Source: Diospyros lotus
Lineage: Eukaryota; Streptophyta; Magnoliopsida; Ericales; Ebenaceae
Direction of reading: 5' to 3'
NCBI RefSeq assembly: GCF_014633365.1
Contig: NC_068352.1
Span: 19,873,310-19,937,309, forward strand
Length of the DNA stretch: 64,000 bases
Shown: positions 1 through 11,363 of the stretch, piece by piece
Layout: each line of letters opens with the position of its first letter
Position numbering within the stretch: position 1 is the first letter of the stretch
Made by a program: the position numbers and the translations under genes
Notes under the pieces: model-generated
What the model was told of the DNA's origin: nothing
Database searches by the model: none
What the model saw: only the letters and a program-made list of their open reading frames with translations

Positions 1-1071
1 TTGGATAGATTGACCAATTTCACATATTTTTAAGTATCAAATATTAAACACCTAAAGATAAAATATTAAATTTCGAATTAAGCTTCCTACTTTGATATCA
101 TTATTTGAATAAAGTTTTACACTAAAAATAATTTCTTTAGAATTGAATCATTCATGTCAAATTCTTATACATTAAAACCTAAATTGTTGGTATTTTTTTA
201 TTTAAAACTTACATGATATTTCAAAACTTACACCGTTGATATTTAGAATACTTAAAAATTAAGTATTAAATACTTTTAAAATTAGAATATTTAGAATGAT
301 ACTCTTTAAGAAAAATTAAAAAAAAATTCATAGTCTATTATACTCTTTATTTTACAGTGGTCAAGTAGATAGACACAAATTATAAGTGTAATGTTTCTAA
401 TTTTAAATATCGATTAAGGTAATTTTATCTAAAAATATTTTTACTTTCTATTAATGTTTCTAACTTTAAATATTTTATCTAAAAATATTATAAGTGTAAT
501 GTTTTTAATTTTACTTTAAACTTTAAATATTGATTAATGTTTCTAACTTTAAAAATATCTAAATAATTTTTTTAAAAAATATTTTATCTAAAGGGGTCCG
601 ACCCGCAAAACCCACTTATCAACAATTTCAAAACAACACCAACCAAGGGTTTAATTCAACCAAACCAATACTTGTTATCCCACATAATGTAAATAATTTA
701 AAAATAATTATTTTTATATAAACCAATTTGGAAGAGAAACCCATCAAACGCTCACACCCGTGTCGCCTCTTTGGCTGCCTCCCTTACACCAAAAATGCCA
801 TTTTGGGCCTCTACCATGCTCGAGTTTTAGAATAATTTTTAAAAAATTTCTTAATTTTCTAAAATTTTTTACATATTTCTGCCATTTTTTCATTTTTTTC
901 ATATTTTCTAATTTCTTATATTTTCTTTTCTTTTGCCTTTTTTATTTCTTTCTTTATTTTCTTTTCTCCTTCCCATCTTCTTCTTCCTTCTGCTTCTCCT
1001 TCACGCACGGCCGAACCACCGACGCCAGCTGCCTTCGACCGCCGGCTTGGGCCCTTACTGACCATCGTTGT
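1..1071. other. AT-rich non-coding flank
   Basis: The first 700 bases are strongly AT-rich with short repeated phrases built on 'aaatattttatct'. The stretch from about 835 to 975 is pyrimidine/T-rich. The 132-residue frame through it (760-1158) is Phe-rich low-complexity translation, not a protein. No gene is recognised. Confidence 0.6.
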
Positions 1072-1519
1072 GGCCTTTCCCATCGCCATTTGCCGCCCCT
1101 TAGCCACCATTGGACACCATCACCGATCCTAGCCTTCGATCGCTATCGCAGACCCTGATATTTCTGGCCACCAAGTGTCGTCGCATCCGACCGCCATCGG
1201 CTGGCCATCGCCGCTTCAAGCCATTGCCCAGCCGCTACATTGGCTCTCCTTCGCAAGCCCAGCTCGTTGTCCGCCACTTCTAGCCACTCCATTGTCGGTC
1301 ATCGGTCGTCGCTGTAATCGGCCCCATCGGCCAACCACCGTTCGTCCTTCACTGCTTACTCTCTATAGAAAGAAAGAAATAGAGAAAGGGTTAGCCAGTG
1401 AGTGAATGAAAGAGAGAGAGAGAGAGGTAAGACAGAAGGCAGTGAGAGTGGGCGGGAAGGCTTAAAATTGAAATTCATCATTGACATTCATATATACTGA
1501 AAATTCATCTCAGCCATTA
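1072..1519. repeat. GC-rich diverged direct repeat, copy A
   Basis: This stretch is clearly similar, in the same orientation, to 4000-4510. Shared phrases include 'ggcctttccc', 'gccatcggctggcc/ggtcggcc', 'atcgccgcttcaag', a GA-rich run and a closing 'tcagccat'. It is much richer in GC than its flanks. Short frames in both strands of both copies do not agree with one another, so it is not obviously coding. Two diverged copies about 2.9 kb apart could be ends of an old element or dispersed copies of one repeat family. I do not recognise the family. Confidence 0.6.
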
Positions 1520-2528
1520 AAATGTCTCCCTCATATATTATGTTTATTGTTGTTTTATGTATATATATACATGATGGACGCAACGAGAAGAATAACGGCT
1601 AATGGCTGATGGGAAGTGGTCGGTGGGGGCGATGGCGATGGCGATGGCCAACGGTTGCGGCCGAAAGAGGTTGAAATGGAACCCGAAGGCGGCTTATAGC
1701 AGCCCAGCTAGATGACGACGACGGATCTGGAGAAGGGACAGCAGTGACAGTAATGACAGATGATGGGAGAAGAAAGCAATGGAGGAGAAAAAGATGTAAC
1801 TTGAAGGCAGAATAGTATTTTCGTCGGTCAACTATGTAGTATTTTATACAAAAACTAGGGGTATCAACTTCTATAAAATGCTATTACAATCGCTTTTAAG
1901 TTATATAACTTTTAAGCTAATTATCATTGTCAAACATTTTATTATAAAATGCCATATAGCTTATGCAACTTATAAATGATTAAATTGCTAAGCCAAACGG
2001 ATGTAGAGGAAGCCCCTTGGACATAGAACATAATAATGATTGGATTAATCTCTCCACATGAAAAGTTTTACCACCCATTATTAAATGCATGGCATTGGCT
2101 ACCCCAAGATAATAATTAATCAATAATAGAATTTATTTTTTACTAACTTGTAAAAATTTAACACTCTCAATATAACTTCATTAAAAAAAAAAAAACACTT
2201 TTTTTTTAATATAACTACTCAAAATTACATCGCTAAATTTATTTTGACACTTTTATGGTTATATGAATTTACATTATTAAAATGATGTAATTTAGACAGC
2301 TTAACTAAAAGATTACTAAATAGAAATATTACTTGAGCATTTAAGGTTGATACACTTGTATTAATTAAACAAATATAATATAAAAATATAAGTCCTATAT
2401 GTCTAAATAATATTTTTTTAGTTAATATTTTGAAAAGAAAAACAAAGGTGTTAATAAAAGAAACTATAAATATTAATAATTACCAAATTGAAATTACAAC
2501 TCAATCCACATAGAATAAATATATATAT
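1520..2528. other. Non-coding, nothing recognised
   Basis: AT-rich sequence with a short GC-rich patch at about 1575-1750 containing a 'gatggc' triplet-like run. No reading frame, RNA or terminal repeat could be supported. Confidence 0.5.
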
Positions 2529-3028
2529 TGATGAGGGAGTATTTATAGGGGGCAATTTTACTGTACTATCCCTAGGAGGTGACCATTAACTTGGAGCCAC
2601 GTAAAGGTCAATATGCGATCGCCACGTGTCAAGTCTTAAGAGCTCTACGTGTTTTTATAATCTCTATTATGATTTTGAACTGGAAAGAGATAGAAAGGAA
2701 GATTCAGTCAACCAAGAATATCTCTAACATCCTAAGAATTATCTCCATTGGAGAAGGTTATCTTTTTTCCCCTATAGAAAGGGGATCGACCTCTATTTTT
2801 GAAAGATATCTTATCTCCTAAGGGAAAGGCCCAAGGACATCTATAAATAGAGGTCAGCCTCTACAAGTTTGGGGATTTGACCCCTAAAGGACTTTTCTAT
2901 TATTATCTCTAATTTATAATCCTATGAACTGATTTAAGCATTGGAGGGATCACGGGGAGCAAATCCCCACCCCTTTTTTGCAGGTACTTGGTCCGAGACA
3001 GAAAAAGGTGATCGGTTCTGCATCATCA
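2529..3028 (+). mobile_element. Solo LTR, Tat-like Ty3/gypsy
   Basis: The segment starts TGATGA and ends TCATCA, an inverted terminal pair. It contains a TATA-like 'tataaatag' near 2842. Near 2930 it has the phrase 'ctgatttaagcattggaggg', followed by 'ttttttgcaggtacttggtc'. Those phrases are typical of the U5 end of plant Tat-lineage gypsy LTRs. The 5 bases before it are 'tatat'; 'tacat' or, four bases later, 'tatat' follows, consistent with a 5-bp target duplication but not decisive in this AT-rich site. No internal region is attached, so it is read as a solo LTR. Confidence 0.55.
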
Positions 3029-3999
3029 TACATATATATGCAATTTACCCAAAATATTCATCCCACTTCCCAATGAATTAAATTAATTGATGACTTACAA
3101 ACTACAAACTGTGCATGGTCAGGGTCAGGGTGAGAGTGGCCTTTGGAATACAAACAAAATGTTCATCACTCACAACTAAAGTTACAAATATAAACTAAAG
3201 TTCATATAGTCATGGGAGAGAGATACTCAGATACTCATTTGCTATAGCAAAGCATCGGCAACAGTCTTTTTAATTAATCCAATTTCCTTAATTCAAATGC
3301 TGATTAATTACACTAATCAGTAATCATTAACCCAATATCAATATATTACGAAATACCAAAACTGTGCCACCACAAACAGAGAAAGAATTGAACCCCACCC
3401 ATCGCCCCCCTACTGTTTTGAAGGGGCTAAAAACCAAAAATGGTGACCCCAAACCCAGGGGTCGGGCTGCCAAAGAGGGGCACCACACCAAAGTCGTTAA
3501 AAGCAAGAGGAGAGGGTAAAACTGGAACAAAAAAAATACTTGTTCCTCTTCTTCTTCTCCAAAGCCCAAACCGATCAGTAGTACGTAATCGTCACGTTAG
3601 AAGGCGAAGCCGTTCGCCCGATTTTTGGCCGATTTACTGCTCCGAGACGACAACGATGATGATGACGACGACGACGACAATGCTGCCGCCACTTAACAGT
3701 TGTCTTTTCTGGCAATAATATTGTTATTTCCACTGCTCGTACTTCTTTCTTCTTCATCCATCAGTATTTGCGTGCACCTGCACTCCACGCTGCAAAACGC
3801 TCTATCCCCTCTGTGCCACCACAAACAAACACCACCTGACTCGAATCAACCCCAAAACAAAAAAGAAGAAAAGGTACTTTTAAATCTAATTTAAAATAGA
3901 GTTAATGTATACAAATACGATCATTGAAGAAGGAATGCTTGTGTTTTGAGGTGTGAGGGCGAGAGAAGAGAGATCTGGGCTTACTTGTACATGTAGACA
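3029..3999. other. Non-coding, no gene recognised
   Basis: Frames of 80-92 residues occur on both strands between 3327 and 3757, but none resembles a known protein. The segment holds a short GAT/GAC triplet run (about 3655-3680). The 17-base phrase 'ctgtgccaccacaaaca' occurs twice (about 3361 and 3810). A remnant of a gene 5' region cannot be excluded. Confidence 0.4.
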
Positions 4000-4510
4000 A
4001 TGGCCTTTCCCGCCGTCGTCTGCCGCCCCCTAGCCACCATCGGACACCATCATCGATGCTGGCCTTCGATCGCCATCACCGACCCTGCTATTTCTGGCCG
4101 CCAGGCGTCGCCACATGAGACCGCCATCGGTCGGCCATCGCCGCTTCAAGTCGTTGCCACGTCTTCGACCGCCGCACCTAGCCGCTGCATCAGCTCTCCA
4201 CCGTGAGACCAGCTCGTCGTCTGCCACCTCTGGCCGCTCCATCGTCGGTCGCCGCTACAATCGGCCCCACCGGCCAGCCCATTGTGTGCCACCGTTCGGC
4301 CTTCACGGCTTGCTCTCTGTAGATAGAAAGAGAGGGTCGACCAAAGAGAAAGAGATAGGGAGAGAAAGAGGCAGTGAGTGAGGGAATGGAAAAGTGGGTG
4401 GGTGTGAGAGAGAGAGAGAGGTAAGACAGAGGGTAGTAAGAGTGGACCGGAAATTGAAATGTGAAAATTGATTCAAACCATTCATTTACACTTAAATTAA
4501 TTTCAGCCAT
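4000..4510. repeat. GC-rich diverged direct repeat, copy B
   Basis: Partner of the repeat at 1072-1519, in the same orientation. The order of recognisable phrases is the same, including the GA-rich tract near 4320-4425. Copy B is slightly longer through small insertions. It has several frames of 60-106 residues, which I treat as chance products of GC-rich DNA. Confidence 0.6.
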
Positions 4511-5983
4511 AATTTTGAGACATTTTCAAAAATATTCATTCCTTATTATATAGATATTATTATATTACAATTGAAAATGGCAGCCGAGTAGCCCTAATTT
4601 GCCGAGTGTGTTGGACGCACATGGGTGGTCTTCTTCCTCCCATTTTTCTCTAGTGCGTTGGACGCACAGCAGATGGTGGAGAGCTCTCTCCTCCTCCTCC
4701 TCCTCCTCTCTCTCTCTCTCTTCCCCTTGCGCGTTTCTGCGTAGTGCACGCTGGGCGTGCGTTCGTCTTCCTCTTTCGATTATTCTATGGCGAGTGCATT
4801 GGGCAGTGAGTGCGAGCAGCCCATTGTGGGTCTTCTTCCCGAATGCTCCAGCTTTCTCCATCTCGTCTTCTTTGTCCATCCAGTGTGTGCGTGACATATA
4901 TATAGATACATACACGCAGTAGCGGGCCAATCTCTCCCTTTGTCCTCTCGACCGATTTGCTATGGGGAGAGGCAGCGGGTGCACCGGTGATGGACGGAAC
5001 AAGAATGATTGCAAGGAGTTGCAATCGGTCCCATTTGAGAAATGGGCAGGGAGTTTTGACAGAAGCTCGTGGTCGAAAAGTGGTAGCCGGAGGAATGGAC
5101 AACAACGTGCAGATCTGGCGAAGGCGTTCGCCATGGTCGTTACGAAAGATCAACGTAGGTAGCCCGAAAACAGCATCTCCGGTACGACAAGAGTTGTTGC
5201 CAGCCGGCCGTGAGTGGGCTGTTGCAAGTCGCCCGTGGTTCCTTCTTCTGCAGTCCCGGCACCTGTAACGGCAAGAGTTGTCGTTGGTACCGCGATTAGG
5301 GTTTTTATGAATTCTCGACGGCTGTCCAACAAAAGTTGCCAGTGGTAAATTTACAGTTGCAATCCCTTTATTATATCCCGCTATAGGTCCGTTGGATCAA
5401 CAGTCTCATTTGGATCAATGATCCTAGCTCTCATTCACCTTTGTTGAGATGATCCTAGCACAGGTCTAGCAAAGGGTTCCAGGGTGGCCTACAAGTGGAC
5501 TGAGTTGGTCGCCTACGCTTGTGAGAGTGGCTTGGTCAGCCAAGGACAGATACCAGAGTAGATGAGGAGCTGATTCGAGAAGCAGGTCAGTGAGCCAATA
5601 TGTGATGGGATTGTAGAAGCTCGACTGGGAGACTAAGGAGTTGGGTTAGATGTGCAACAGAAGCAACCGGCATGCTCTTTGAGCTTGAGGTATCATTTAC
5701 TGCTTACTGCATTTTCATTATGAATGGTTATATTTTATATATATCTATATAACTGCTATTATTTTTTCATGCAAGAAGTGATCCGCTTCCGCTATTTATT
5801 TGTATGATTGTGTAAAAAATTTTAAAAACACAATTTGTTCTCTTACATCTGTCGCTATGCGTTTGCGGAAGCCCCTTGCGGCATAATATCCTTATACATC
5901 CTTTTTCAATGACATGTTGAGGGAATGGAGGAGCAAGAGAAGAGGAGGTTCACTTGCACACCTCCCCGCCCCCATGGGAGCAT
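4511..5983. other. GC-richer region of unknown nature
   Basis: Between about 4565 and 5350 the sequence is richer in GC than its surroundings. It carries overlapping frames on both strands (up to 189 residues on minus, 107 on plus) and a TATA-like 'acatatatatagatac' near 4893. The 12-base phrase 'gttggacgcaca' is repeated near 4610 and 4656. None of the frames resembles a family I know, and the CT-rich run at 4680-4730 makes low-complexity frames on both strands. I see nothing definite between 5350 and 5983. Confidence 0.35.
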
Positions 5984-6193
5984 GCTTCTGTTGAGGGTAT
6001 TTTATCTTATTTTTTTAATTTTCTTCATTTTCTATGGTTATTTGATTTATATATTGACATCTTGTTTCCTTTTGTTTACAGAGATAGGGTGCTTCTGTTG
6101 AGGGTATTTTATTCTTCTCTTTTAATTTTCTTCATTTTCTATGCTTATTTGATTTATTGACATCTTGTTTCCTTTTGTTTACAGAGATAGGGT
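5984..6193. repeat. Tandem duplication of a ~105-bp intron-end-like unit
   Basis: Two nearly identical units follow one another: 5984-6090 (107 bases) and 6091-6193 (103 bases). Each begins 'gcttctgttgagggtatttta' and ends in a T-rich run, then 'ttgtttacag' and 'agatagggt'. The unit therefore carries a polypyrimidine tract and an AG acceptor-like site. The second copy leads directly into the decayed reading frame downstream. Confidence 0.8.
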
Positions 6194-7302
6194 GCTTTAT
6201 GTGGATATCGCATGCAGGAAGGTGGAAATTGAGGCGGAAAGGAAGCGTAAGGCAGCCCAAGCCACTACTATAGACAAGCAACCTTGCCTTTCTCAAGACT
6301 CAGTGGCTCCTTCTGCTAGAGTCGAGATAGCCTACGAATCTTTGCCTCATTCTCCTTAGCCTCCAGTGACTTGCCCGCCCTTGTTTCAGCCTCCGGTGGC
6401 CCATACTTCTCCATCTCAACATCCGGCAACCAATACTCCCCCATCTTAGACGGCGGTTACGAAGAGTTCTCACTTGGTTCATTCCTTTACCGTAGTTGTG
6501 ATAAGGGCCAGGAGTCCACATCTGTCCTTGATTTGGATTAGCATCACTGAGTAGTCAGGCAAAGTACAATCGTCCTCAATCTCCACACTGAAAAGACCAG
6601 AGGACCTTAGGGGAGGAGAGTCAACTTCGTACTATTACTATCCTCCCCAAGGTTAATCCTCCTAACTCTCACCCAATTCAGCTCTCCTACGGGCAAAAAC
6701 TGAGGGGAGATCATTTCCAAGTCTATCTTGGAGTGATTGATACTTAAGGATTGGTGCCCACTTAATCTACTCAACTGTCCTTCACCGGAATAACCAGATA
6801 GGCTTGGGTAATTTCCCTTAGGTGTTGGACAAGCCTAATCGAGAAATCATCTGGGAAAGGAATTCATAATTTTTTTTCTTTTTACCATCCTTTTTTGGTG
6901 GGTATTTTTTTTTTCCTGACTTTTACTCTTTGGATTTTATCTATGGTGTGCAGAGAATGGTCGTTGCCAATGCCCTATGTCGAGCCTTCTATAAGTGCAC
7001 CTAGGAGAAGCTTGCGGGTTGGAAAAGGGAGAGAGAATGGTGGGACCAAGAGGCGTAAAGGCAGCAAGGTCGTCTCTACCGTAGGTTGGAGAGAGACTAT
7101 GCGACTTTTCGCAAGCAATTGGCAGATGTAAGCACTGAATATGCCTCATAGGTTAGTGCACTCCAGAATGAGGATCGGGAACTAAAGAGAGTGAACAAGG
7201 AACAAAAGAAAATCATCAAGGATGTCAAGAAGTCTTATTCTGCCCTTGTTCAAGAGAAGGATCAACATGTCGAGGAGCTGTCCTCTAGCCTCCCTTCATG
7301 AG
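6184..7302 (+). pseudogene. Decayed coiled-coil protein gene, two exon-like blocks
   Basis: Block 1 (6184-6359) follows an acceptor-like 'ttgtttacag' and encodes a charged stretch (RKVEIEAERKRKAAQ) before a stop. Block 2 (about 6955-7302) follows 'tatggtgtgcag' and keeps one frame with three internal stops. It reads as a strongly charged, heptad-like coiled coil, for example LERDYATFRKQLADVSTEY and ELKRVNKEQKKIIKDVKKSY, ending at TGA. Weaker continuation (DLDPNNLETYLDS) occurs in another frame near 7540-7600, after an A-rich run. The layout resembles the long coiled-coil genes often carried by or near plant retrotransposons, but I cannot assign a family. The stops make it non-functional. Confidence 0.5.
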
Positions 7303-9098
7303 TAGGAGCTTCAAACAAAAAAAAAAAAAACTTAAGAATGAAGAGCGATGGTTAGAGGAAGATCACCCGAGAGTTGAGGACAAGATTGTTGCAATAGGAA
7401 GTAGAAATATGCAAGTAGCTTTATCAAGTATGACTTTTATTTTACTTGCTTTTTCTTTGAATCAAAGAAGCTTGGGAAAGCTTTTGACAAGTTGCTCTAC
7501 ACTTCGAAGGGTACATGTTTCGAACTATGATCTAGACCCCAATAATTTGGAGACTTATCTTGATTCTTGCTTGATCGACGATTTGGAGAACCTCTCAAGT
7601 CCCTAGGAGCCTTATTCAAGTGGTCAAAGGAGTTTAAAGATATTGAATCTCTTGTGAATTTGAATATTGCGGTCTAGGACTTGAGATTTTAACTCTTATA
7701 CTTTATTTTTAACTTTTTGGCTTATCTTTTACAGACTGCGTCAAGTTTATTTTATAAAGACAAAAAATAATAATAGTTCAAAATATGAATTTAATTTACG
7801 ACTGATAAAAGGAATTAACATGTATGATACGATCAAATGGGGAATGGTTAGTTTGAATTATTGGAAAAATGAACTCCTATGAGACATGAATCTCCATCAG
7901 TATGAAAATACAAAGCGTGACTCAATTATTCATCGTGAATTTTTTTTTTTTTTTTTTGTAGTTATTCGTTTGTTTGTTCTCCCCAATTTATATATTATGA
8001 TTACTAGATTTTGTAATTGATGGGAACCATACACCTAAAAAGGTTTCTATGGGTTGTGATTTTGGTTTTATGATTGGTTAAATTTGTTGGCAGACATGCA
8101 TGTGTTTTATACATTATTATTTTTTTGATAAATCAAGTTTTTTTTTATTGTAAAAAAGAAAGAAATACAACCCCTTTTCTTACACAAGATATAAACTGTA
8201 GATAGATTTAGCATAAACATAAAATCAAAACCTCCAAAAAAAGAAAAAAAAAAAAAAAACCAAGAAATAGCTAAGGCATAACATCTATAACACAACTACG
8301 TACCCTATTATGCCCTAAAACCTCCTCCTTTAAGCCATCTCAACAAGGTAATATATATAAGTCTTGTTAACCTCGCAAGAAATAATTAATTACCAAAATT
8401 GGTATTTTGATCCATCATTGCTCAAAATATTTGAACTTAAGTCTATAAAATCTAAATAATAGAATAATTTAAAACGACACTTACATACTTAGAAGATGGT
8501 CATTTTAAACGACATAATTCAAAATCCCTTTATTCAAATGGAATCTTATTAAATTTGCATGAAGAATCCCCTTCCCTAAAAGATTCTCAAAAAACTCACC
8601 ACATTATAAGAATCTGAGTCTATGAAATGAAAACTTGTGCAATCACATAAAATGGGAAACTCCATAACTTTAAAAATTGCATGAAATTCAGCTTCATTAG
8701 GTTCTTTATTAATGCTAGTTTGATTACTTTGAGCTTAATTTTCACAAGATCTGAATTAAAAATGAGATATAATTGTGAGGTGGAGGGTGCATTGCGGGGA
8801 CGGTTGGATTTGGTGTCTTTCGGGTTTGGGCCACTGTACACAAAAGTTTTGGACCGCCAGAAAGGGCCTTCCTCATACATTCTCACATTCTCTTTTCAGT
8901 TTTTATGTATTTATTTTGAATTTAAGTTTTTAAATGTTTGTGTTCAATTTATATTTCAATAGAAAAAATAAAAATTGAATCCTAGGTTTGAAAAACAAAA
9001 AATAAAAAACAAAATGTCATTTAATAAATCTATTTATGTTGATTTTTTTCATCATATAATGATAGAATATTGTAAGTTCCTCTAATGTAATTTATTTT
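7303..9098. other. AT-rich non-coding
   Basis: After the coiled-coil remnant fades at about 7606, this is AT-rich DNA with poly-T and poly-A runs (about 7938, 8140 and 8240). Short frames at 8107-8295 and 8620-8962 are low complexity or unmatched. Nothing further is recognised. Confidence 0.5.
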
Positions 9099-9145
9099 GT
9101 GTGTGTGTGTGTGTGTATATATAGAGTATATATATATATATATAG
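9099..9145. repeat. Compound (TG)n/(TA)n microsatellite
   Basis: An uninterrupted TG run passes into TATA, a short 'gag' break, then a TA run. Confidence 0.9.
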
Positions 9146-9479
9146 ATATTAAGTTTCACATAATATTTTAATAAATTTGGAAAAATCATATATTAAAAAT
9201 AAAGTCAAAAGAACAATGTAGGATTTACTACTACTAAAATAATGACATATGAGCAAGAGAAATACCTCTTATATGCTAACATGGTGGAGTAAGTCTACCG
9301 CGACGCTGACCATACAAGGAACCTCCACTGGCTTTTAAGTCAAAGGCAAAACATGACAATAATCATAACCACAATCAGGGAAATATTATCTTAGTTGTGC
9401 ACAAGGGAAATACCTTTAATTTGCTACAATGATAGATTGTAGATGAAATGTTAGCGCAAATATTCACATTATAACGAAA

Positions 9480-9880
9480 TTTGTTATATTGGTCGTATCA
9501 AATAATATACTATTTGCTTGATGCAGACAAAATCAAAGGACATGAACCCCTGTATGTATGCCCGCATCAGACAAACCCAACACAGGTAAGAAAATATTTT
9601 TGTACACTATAAGTGCTTAAACCCTAACATGCATCAAATTGTCAACTCACTTAAATAGGAGAATAAATAATATAGAACCTTTTTCTCCAATTTTTTCTTC
9701 TTTTTAATAACATACTCTCTCTTTCATTTTCTTCTAGAATGACATAGGTATCAGAGGCCTTTTTCGAATTACGTTACAAGAGTCATTTTTGAAGGATCTC
9801 TCTAGAATCCATAACAATGATAACCCGTGTTTGATGAATTCTCAACACTCCGCTGACTCGTTATTTTGGTGACTTTTGCA
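9480..9880 (+). mobile_element. Tat-like gypsy LTR fragment (3' half)
   Basis: Near 9738-9760 the sequence reads 'tgacataggtatcagaggcc', followed by text ending in 'cactccgctgactcg' and 'gacttttgcatgcc'. This has the same U5 layout as the LTRs near 2930 and on the minus strand near 30790. No clear 5' boundary or target duplication was found. The element is degraded and the limits are approximate. Confidence 0.4.
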
Positions 9881-10970
9881 TGCCACTATTTATTGTTCAT
9901 GTTCATGTGACCTATCTTTTATATATATATATATCAATCATGTTGTCAATTCAAATATGATACAAACGGATTAATTAACCATCAAGGTTAGTTCTAGCTT
10001 TCCTCCAACTTACTGCATAGTGTCACGCATGACGGTTTAAGACTGTATAAAAAGAAAATTGTACCGAGCTTATAATGCTACCATTAACGTATAGCGGAGG
10101 GATATTGCCCGTCCCATGGATGGAACCTGAATGCAGCCGGAGTATATATAATAAGTAAAACTGTCCTTGCCAAGCCTAATCTAATGAGTAGGGCAAGGTG
10201 TAGATGATCTCGTTCCTTCTGTACATTAGTGGCCAATGGAAATCTAAACCGTATGCCCCTTTTACCAAGCCAGAGAGATTTAGCTCTCTAGCTTTTATCA
10301 CCCTTTCTTTTCATGACAGCAAATGTTCCGGCCTTTACAGTTTCCGCTCCTCGTGTACACAAGTTTTTGTCCATAAAATCAACAAGCTAGCTAGTTAATA
10401 AGAAAATAAGATGATCAATCACGGGAATGTCTAACCCGAATTGATTGTTATGATGCTGGAGTTCCACTGGATAGCTGTACATGATTTCAAGCTTAATAGA
10501 AGACGAGAAAGAAACAAAAAAGGAAGGTTTTTTCAGCTCTAGAGGTCCTAATTACTCAAATTCATCAATGTGTTGGATGATCAACATATATCTATATATA
10601 TATATATATTTATATCAGATCCGTGGGCTGCAAAACAACAGGTTCTGATGAATCTGATCTGCATCACTAACAAACTTTAGCAATGCACATTTGCTCATAC
10701 AAATAAATGTATGATTTAAAACTTTAACTTTTAGATAAAGTTTGATACTACTGGAAATAAAATAAACATGCTAGAAGGTTATGAAAATACTTTATTGCAC
10801 AACAAGAAAAATTACAACTCCGAGAGAAAATTGGTGCGGCCCCCCAGAAATCTACTACCTGTAGATTCCAGCAACCGGGATTTTCACTCAGGAGCGCCAG
10901 CCACGCATACACAAATTATATGTAGAATAATTTATTCTATAAGCAGGATTAAGACTTGTAATTGTTATTG
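9881..10970. other. Downstream region of the CLE gene, no second gene seen
   Basis: AT-rich sequence with a TA microsatellite near 10588-10610. Short plus-strand frames (10204-10398, 10768-10974) are unmatched. The stretch next to 10970 probably includes the 3' untranslated region of the minus-strand CLE gene. Confidence 0.4.
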
Positions 10971-11234
10971 TTAGCTAGACGGTGGTAAAGAGTGATGCTG
11001 AGGATCTGGACCTCCCGGTGAAACCCTATCAGAGTTCACCTGAACTGACAGCCTTCGATAGAATTCGAGGGTCGGCGGGTCCAAACCGAGGTCTCGAAGC
11101 AGTCGCTGGCTGTTAATGTGCTCGTGAACTGATGGAAGATGGCCGAGAATCCGAGCCTCAGAAGAGATGAAATGAACTAACATGATGGCCCCCAAGAAGA
11201 GAGGCACTAGAGATGGGGCAGTTGATTTAGCCAT
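10971..11234 (-). CDS. CLE family signalling peptide precursor, CLE5/CLE6-like
   Basis: An 87-residue precursor of a secreted peptide hormone. CLE peptides are released in the cell wall space and perceived by leucine-rich-repeat receptor kinases, where they tune meristem, vascular or root development. Residues 1-26 form a signal peptide: short basic start, hydrophobic core LVPLFLGAIMLVHFI, then SSEA before ARIL. A variable middle region contains SQRLLRDLGLD. Residues 70-81 (10992-11027) are RVSPGGPDPQHH, the CLE dodecapeptide with its Pro, Gly-Gly-Pro and His-His positions; from memory this equals Arabidopsis CLE5/CLE6. A six-residue tail HSLPPSS follows, beginning at the second His. The ATG is the only one in frame before the signal peptide. 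The gene is intronless and a TATA box lies about 120 bases upstream. It appears intact, with no neighbouring paralogue seen. Confidence 0.9.
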   Translation of the reverse strand: MAKSTAPSLVPLFLGAIMLVHFISSEARILGHLPSVHEHINSQRLLRDLGLDPPTLEFYRRLSVQVNSDRVSPGGPDPQHHSLPPSS

Positions 11235-11355
11235 GCAGTGCAGGGAAATTATGGTTTTGGCAAGGAGTTGTTGCAGCAGCTTGGAGGAAAACTAACTACT
11301 ATAGTAGCTTGAGTTACCAAGAGGGTTGTAGCGCTTGCTTGACAGTAAGTTTCCC

Positions 11356-11363
11356 TATTTATA
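11356..11363 (-). promoter_or_regulatory. TATA box of the CLE gene
   Basis: On the minus strand this reads TATAAATA, inside 'atccctataaatagggaaac'. It lies about 120 bases upstream of the CLE start codon, leaving room for a 5' untranslated leader of roughly 90 bases. It is also a partial palindrome. Confidence 0.65.

Noticed and set aside
760..1158. 132-residue plus frame
   Set aside because: Half is Phe/Leu-rich translation of T-rich DNA and the rest is in the GC-rich repeat; no agreement with the second repeat copy.
4565..5134. 189-residue minus frame
   Set aside because: Contains a Glu/Arg low-complexity run from a CT microsatellite and no recognisable domain; opposite frames are equally open.
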